Assembly (NCBI GenBank): GCA_019095985.1
Contig: CM032661.1
Coordinates: 37,445,830 to 37,509,829 of the forward strand
Direction of reading: 5' to 3'
Source: Streblospio benedicti
Taxonomy: Eukaryota; Annelida; Polychaeta; Spionida; Spionidae
DNA: 64,000 nucleotides
Made by a program: the position numbers and the translations under genes. Every line of letters begins with the position of its first letter. Position 1 is the stretch's first letter. The notes beneath the pieces are model-generated. The model was not told where the DNA came from. It saw nothing but the letters and a program-made list of their open reading frames with translations, and ran no database searches. This document shows, piece by piece, positions 61,001 through 64,000 of the stretch.

Positions 61001-62931
61001 CCATGAAACCCTGGATGCTGCATCATCTCTGAATGGATGCGTGAGGATTGACTCCCTCTAGACGCTCGAGACCTTACACACGGTCATGCACAGATTAAAT
61101 GCACAAAAGAGTCATGTTTTTGACAAGATTTTAGTTCAGTCGTATAAAACTACAATGTTAATAAAGCAGTTTTCACCTTTGCAAACATCATCGGAAGTCT
61201 ATGAACGCGCTGTGCGACATATTAGTGCCTTTTTAAACTACACGCAGGAAAGAAAATGAAAATGTTAAGAAGGTTTTGCGAAGAACAAAATGTTGTTAAA
61301 AAGTTCACGTATGCTTGCCGCATTGGAAGATTCATCAAATTTATTAGCTGTGACCGAACCCACACACGACTTTTTCTCTGTGGGACCAGGATATTACGGT
61401 GATTGGCGTTTGCTTAATCATGGCGGCAGCTGTAGGAACTAACACAATTACACGAGCATTTGCCTGTGGACCGGCATTCCCTTGGCTTCTGACGTAACTA
61501 AGACAGAATCAGGTGCAACCAGTTATAACTAAGTTAGAACCAGCTGCAACCAGACATAACCAGATATAGTTATTGCCATTTTAACGTCTCTGTCTGAGGG
61601 TGAGAAATAGTACCTGGGCGTTCTGCTAACTCATGTTAATTGATTTCTCATGTCACCGTATACTAAGACACAATAAAAAGATTTACGTGCATCTAATCGT
61701 ATCTGTGACCGTAGTCTGCACGTGTAGGTTACCAGCAGTACAGTAAGCTGTCTTAAAATGCGGTGTGTTCTTCCCTTCACGAATAGACAAGTTGGACTCG
61801 TTACAAGAGGGCCATGGGTTCGAGTCCTTGTAACTTTTCGTTGGTGTAACATTCTTGAAAAGGAAATGGAGACAAGGTTTCGACATGGCGCAGGCCAGCC
61901 TAAGACACGGTCCTCGCATGGTTTCTATAGCGTCGAGACGTTTTTCAGCAGGTCAAGACAACGAAAATTTGACTAGTCGTAACTAGTCGTGACCTTGTCT
62001 GGATGGGAGTAGGAGGAGAGTTATGGAATTGGAAGAACTTTTTAAGTGGCAAAACTAAGCATGTTTCTCCTGGCCTTGTCTTGAACATCCACGACTTTCC
62101 AAAGTATTGGTGTGTTTAAAACAAAATAGTGTAGTTTGTCGGTATCGCCCACAGCGCTTCAAGTTAACACTTAGTTAGGACGAGGCCACGATAGTGGAAT
62201 GTTTGGCTAGAGATACCAACTTTCCAGATCCGTTTTAGCACGGACAATATCGGGTGACATTCGATTTCAACAAGCACTTCTTTATGACTGCTTTCCCACT
62301 GGATTTGACATAGTATTTCTAACTTCACGTACTCACGCGTCATTAAGGTACATGCATGAACAGTGGTTGCACGGTGCTTTAACTGTAAGTAGGTGTTGCG
62401 CGAACTTTGCGATGTTGTGCATTGCGGATTTTGTGGGCCAATTTTCAAACATTTATATTCATGTAAGAATTGTACATAGATATGGCAGGATGTAGAATAC
62501 AATATATTTCCTCGAACACAATGCCTTCAATCAACATACAATGTATATTGTTTTGGCAGACGAAATAAAGGATGGACGTTTTGTGGACCCAAACAATTAC
62601 CTGCTACCCGTCCAATACCACATAATGCACATCTTCCACAACCACTGAAAAGCACCTTCCACATAACTCTCCAATAACAAACATAATACCTTCACACTTA
62701 CACAACGCCCCGTCCTCACATGCAATGCGCTACCCATACATATGTGCGAACCCAGCGCGGCGTCCTACCTTCTTGTCCACGTTGCTCTGGACGCTGCGCA
62801 TGCTGTCCAGCTTCCGGTGTATGGTATCTATGGCGACCCCAGCGCCCGCGCTGGCGGCGCCGGCAGGCAGACGCTCGCTCATCACGTCGTACGACACGCC
62901 CGAGTAGAAGCGCTGCAGCTCGGCGATGTCG
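45803..62931 (-). CDS. Gene 3: DEG/ENaC (amiloride-sensitive type) sodium channel subunit
   Basis: Twelve exons on the minus strand join in phase to about 618 residues. N-terminal cytoplasmic part: a coiled-coil-like helix (RSDIAELQRFYSG, IHRKLDSMRSVQSN, VESLELEVELLKQEL), a poly-Gly run, then TCHGVNYIF with the gating His-Gly motif. TM1 is RLVWIMFCLCCTSTMFYF. The FPAVTICN hallmark follows, then a large extracellular region with many cysteines and the sites NMT, NTS, NVT, NYT and NRT. TM2 holds GGQLGLFAGASILTIIE, including the GAS selectivity filter. The tail is Ser-rich and ends at TAG (45803). Members form trimeric Na+ channels gated by acid, peptides, force or other cues; the subtype is not clear. 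The start codon is uncertain. Confidence 0.9.
46247..46422 (-). CDS. Gene 3 exon K: pore and TM2
   Basis: Phase 0 to 2, acceptor ggtgtttcag, donor GTCAGT. It contains FRELTFTEIVQSEGYPAESL, GEVGGQLGLFAGASILTIIE and VDLVIMLVIG. At the degenerin position a Ser (AESLF) is read. Confidence 0.95.
46868..47035. mobile_element. Short TIR element (MITE)
   Basis: Inverted ends around AAGGGCAATGGTCTGTTT and AAACAGACCATTGCCTT, non-coding, about 170 bp, in a gene 3 intron. Confidence 0.65.
47036..49010. other. Gene 3 intron, no exon seen
   Basis: AT-rich DNA. A GGCAGACCC/GGGCCTGCCAG inverted fragment lies at 48860-48970. Confidence 0.5.
49011..49085 (-). CDS. Gene 3 exon J
   Basis: 75 nt, phase 0 to 0, acceptor tattatag, donor GTAAGA. 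It reads VCNRTLFEVRQSSVSIKTED then KHKDR, placed just before the TM2 exon. Confidence 0.8.
49204..49937. mobile_element. TIR element with duplicated interior
   Basis: Inverted ends of about 45 bp contain TATTCTTCAGTTCCCAATTG...GTTGCGCA and the complement. Inside, a block of about 190 bp occurs twice in direct order (GCATTCTTCA.ATAGTGAAGTT, ACTTCGTCAATTT, CTAACTAAAA). No transposase frame; 734 bp. Confidence 0.75.
50734..50887 (-). CDS. Gene 3 exon I: cysteine-rich domain
   Basis: Phase 2 to 0, acceptor tcccccag-like, donor GTCACG. It contains KTACQLECRSRVQAERCGCR and PVCNYTTTYHPAGC, the conserved ASC cysteine motif. Confidence 0.9.
50888..51708. repeat. Gene 3 intron with interspersed repeat shared with 54.4 and 59.2 kb
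   Basis: 51061-51200 resembles 54405-54530 (GCTATTTCAGA..GA.AGTAAC, TTTC.TTCAGGGTTT). 51580-51670 shares GACTACGTCC..ATAGTGAAATGGGG with 59195-59225. No coding sequence. Confidence 0.5.
51709..51869 (-). CDS. Gene 3 exon H
   Basis: Phase 0 to 2, acceptor taccacag, donor GTGGGG. It contains VPDQNGFMPVEMGRLYYFFL and RPWGECLD, corresponding to the family's 'PYG.C' region. Confidence 0.9.
51965..52050. repeat. CAGTAGAACC-family MITE relic
   Basis: AACCTCTATCAGTAGACCAC and GTGGTCTTAATAGTGACGTTCT resemble the ends of the 43793 element. Confidence 0.45.
52051..52990. other. Gene 3 intron, no exon seen
   Basis: AT-rich, with a short degenerate GTGTGTGCG tract at 52637-52700. Confidence 0.5.
52991..53231 (-). 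CDS. Gene 3 exon G: extracellular domain
   Basis: Phase 2 to 0, acceptor gtttccag, donor GTGGGT. It contains QIYCNVTSFIHYTRHTLCHR and an acidic insert NPAADPEADRLRSTQRDHEH. Confidence 0.9.
53765..53970 (-). CDS. Gene 3 exon F: extracellular domain
   Basis: Phase 0 to 2, acceptor ctgctag, donor GTAGGT. It contains LGKLRQTNMTVRNTSTPEGG, a Glu/Ala-rich stretch (EEAEAERALYES) and VDGCDVYANR. Confidence 0.9.
54000..54340. repeat. Tandem duplication, about 200-bp unit
   Basis: TCCTTTGTAGCTGTTCA.AGTGGCATGCGTTC through GCAGGCAACCATAGG occurs at 54010-54120 and again at 54205-54330. Confidence 0.85.
54341..56289. other. Gene 3 intron, no exon seen
   Basis: AT-rich. 55355-55480 is an interspersed repeat that matches 62370-62495 in inverted orientation. 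56050-56290 is a CA-rich simple region reaching the exon E donor. Confidence 0.5.
56290..56373 (-). CDS. Gene 3 exon E
   Basis: 84 nt, phase 0 to 0, acceptor cacttcag, donor GTGTGT. It reads IRKSYYEREMESGTIPAFGS then LAEFMAQQ. Confidence 0.85.
56691..56781 (-). CDS. Gene 3 exon D: post-TM1 hallmark
   Basis: Phase 2 to 0, acceptor gctgcag, donor GTCAGT. It contains TIKVHQQDSIEFPAVTICNV, the DEG/ENaC signature after TM1. Confidence 0.95.
57181..57264 (-). CDS. Gene 3 exon C: TM1
   Basis: Phase 2 to 2, acceptor tgtttcag, donor GTGAGT. It reads FLRRLVWIMFCLCCTSTMFY then FSSRAVIR. Confidence 0.95.
57281..57420. repeat. Tandem duplication, about 70-bp unit, upstream of exon C
   Basis: ATTAG.TGTGCGTGTCTA and GGATA.TTGTA.TTTGTACCC occur twice. 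It lies immediately beyond the exon C acceptor. Confidence 0.75.
57709..57860. mobile_element. TA-CAGTAGAACC MITE
   Basis: TACAGTAGAACCTCTCTAAC start; AAATGGTCTTAATTGGACGT near the right end. Same family as 43793-43972, right end eroded. Confidence 0.6.
58325..58600 (-). repeat. Tandem repeat (about 90 bp) carrying copies of the exon B donor
   Basis: On the minus strand three units each begin TACA[A/G]GTATG and continue with ...ACTCTAACTGTACC... and ...TTTACA..GATA. The first TACAAGTATGT is the true exon B end plus donor. The next two offer donor-like GTATGA and GTATGT. A fainter piece (TTTGGTACAGTCAGAGTCAT) is at 57057. Confidence 0.8.
58596..58810 (-). CDS. Gene 3 exon B: coiled coil, poly-Gly, HG motif
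   Basis: Phase 0 to 2, acceptor cggtcag, donor GTATGT. It reads VESLELEVELLKQELRHAG, then eight Gly, then MEYSQHSTCHGVNYIFHSGY. The His-Gly pair is the conserved gating motif before TM1. Confidence 0.9.
61780..61870 (+). repeat. SINE head fragment
   Basis: AAGTTGGACTCGTTACAAGA then GCCATGGGTTCGAGTCCTTG, the tRNA-like head of the SINE family. Confidence 0.55.
62370..62495 (-). repeat. Interspersed repeat, inverted relative to 55355-55480
   Basis: Complement of TATCCTGCCATAT.TAT...TTCTTAC.T.AATATAAAT.TTTGAAAATTG...GCACAACAT. The matching frames suggest a possible old coding origin (YK.LKI.PQ) but no family is recognised. Confidence 0.6.
62769..62931 (-). CDS. Gene 3 exon A: N-terminal helical region
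   Basis: It ends DSMRSVQSNVDKK with donor GTAGGA, phase 0 into exon B. The right border is set at an acceptor ctctttctaccggag. The frame stays open beyond it to an ATG at 63026 (MPSGRHHHQQQSHARSW...), so this may instead be the first coding exon with that start. Confidence 0.7.
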
Positions 62932-63047
62932 CTCCGGTAGAAAGAGAGGACCCCAGGTGGGGTCAGTGGGGTGCTCCAGCTTCGGGCATGGGACTGCTGC
63001 TGGTGGTGGTGCCGACCTGAGGGCATTGGGGTGGTGGAAACTTGGGA

Positions 63048-63134
63048 GACTGTTGCTGCTGCTGCTGCTGCTTTTTGCTGCTGCTTTAGCTGCTGCTGCT
63101 GCTGCTTTTGCTGTTGCTGTTTCTGCTGCTGCTT

Positions 63135-63188
<54 letters not shown>

Positions 63189-63213
63189 ATGCTGCTTTTG
63201 CTGCTTTTGCTGC

Positions 63214-63250
<37 letters not shown>
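63048..63250. repeat. (CTG/CAG)n trinucleotide tract, about 200 bp
   Basis: CTG runs broken by CTTTTG and GATGATGAT. On the minus strand one frame reads Gln with Lys and His (poly-Q), the others Ser or Ala. It lies just upstream of gene 3 exon A. Not shown to be translated. Confidence 0.9.
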
Positions 63251-64000
63251 AGGTTCTGGGGTTGGAGCCGTTAAGGGACGATTGAAGATGAAGTGTTCAG
63301 TCTCGATCTTTAGTTTTACACTGAGTAGCATGAAAGACGTAATTGTATGTTTGTGTAGTGAATGCAGGATTGTTGTCGAATGTATCCACTTGAGTGGTTG
63401 GCATTTATTTTTATTTACGTAGATTGAGTCTAGGCGACGTATAAGTGTATAGTTGTAAAACACTACTGTTAGTATCCAAGACGTCGCAGAATCCAGTAGG
63501 CTTGATATCGTCAAACTAATAAGAGAGTACTGAACTCAGTCAATGTCCACGAGAAATTACTGGGAGTTAGAACTAGAACTTTTGCCACAATCTCTGTATA
63601 AGTCCCCTATTGAACTATTGTGAAATGTCGGTGTGTTGACACAACTAGTCCAGTTGATGACAGTGAAGCAGACGTTATAGACCTTGTTAAGAATTTTTTA
63701 AGACGCTGTGACTACACACCCTATGTATTTGTTGGACTTATAATGGTGCGGCGTAAATAGAAAAGTTCCAATTTACCCGAATGGGTTACAAGTATTGCAC
63801 CATGACCATTTCTCTCACTATTTTTCCTCACTCTATACTCCATATCAGCTGAGCAGCATGTGTATACGCATACCGTCTTTAGAAGCTTGCTTTATCCAAG
63901 TGAAAACAAAAACTTCTAATGGATTTTAATGAATCAAACCCACTGTTAACACTCAGTCAGTCACTCTCTGTCTGTTCTCACCCATCCCATAGAAATAGAT
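63251..64000. other. Upstream of gene 3, nothing recognised
   Basis: AT-rich DNA, possibly the promoter or first intron of gene 3. No clear motif. Confidence 0.4.

Larger units (their letters stand above)
58811..62768. other. Gene 3 intron 1, no exon seen
   Basis: 4 kb without coding exons. It contains pieces of a dispersed repeat (GACCTTGTCTGGA, TCTTGAACATCCACGAC at 61.98 and 62.08 kb, compare 59.17 kb) and a SINE head at 61.78-61.87 kb. Confidence 0.5.

Noticed and set aside
62720-63422. Plus-strand open frames rich in Ala, Leu or Arg
   Set aside because: They are shadows of gene 3 exon A and of the CTG/CAG tract. The minus-strand reading has the splice sites and the family fit.

Overview
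The window is genomic DNA from an animal (metazoan): small exons (40-240 nt) with GT-AG borders in long AT-rich introns, many foldback and TIR elements, tRNA-derived SINEs and long microsatellites. It contains no prokaryotic or organellar signal. The gene families, the very GC-rich exons beside AT-rich introns, and minisatellites that repeat splice boundaries fit an invertebrate deuterostome. My best guess is amphioxus; I recall intronic 'mirage' minisatellites of this kind described there, but this is from memory and the species call is only moderately confident.

Three host genes were assembled by eye with matching splice phases. (1) About 1.6-17.1 kb, plus strand: the 3' part of a single-pass membrane protein with calcium-binding-type EGF modules, plexin/MET-like IPT/TIG domains, one transmembrane helix and a cytoplasmic tail of only about 20 residues. 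Its EGF region is a graveyard of tandem exon duplications, including a decayed copy of the EGF-IPT segment at 3.1-5.1 kb. (2) 18.9-43.7 kb, plus strand: an alpha-2-macroglobulin-family secreted protein with a signal peptide, MG domains and an LDL-receptor class A module in the middle, resembling insect Mcr/TEP6. About 24 exons were found. No thioester, CUB or receptor-binding exons follow exon 23. A duplicated exon pair (24.3 and 25.1 kb) looks mutually exclusive. (3) 62.9-45.8 kb, minus strand: a DEG/ENaC amiloride-sensitive-type sodium channel in 12 exons, with the HG motif, FPAVTICN, a cysteine-rich loop, a GAS filter and a Ser-rich tail. Its N-terminus has an unusual coiled-coil and poly-Gly segment. 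Genes 2 and 3 converge, about 2 kb apart.

The most unusual property of the locus is recurrent local tandem duplication around exon ends and 5' splice sites: gene 2 exons 3, 10, 13 and 14, the whole of exon 5, the introns around exon 17, and gene 3 exon B. Some copies create extra in-frame donors, which could give alternative isoforms. Other notable items are three islands built from one short word in both orientations (CAACGT, GCGGA, GGTGTA), a TTA-flanked MITE nested inside a SINE, and a composite foldback MITE ending 18 nt before a gene 2 exon.
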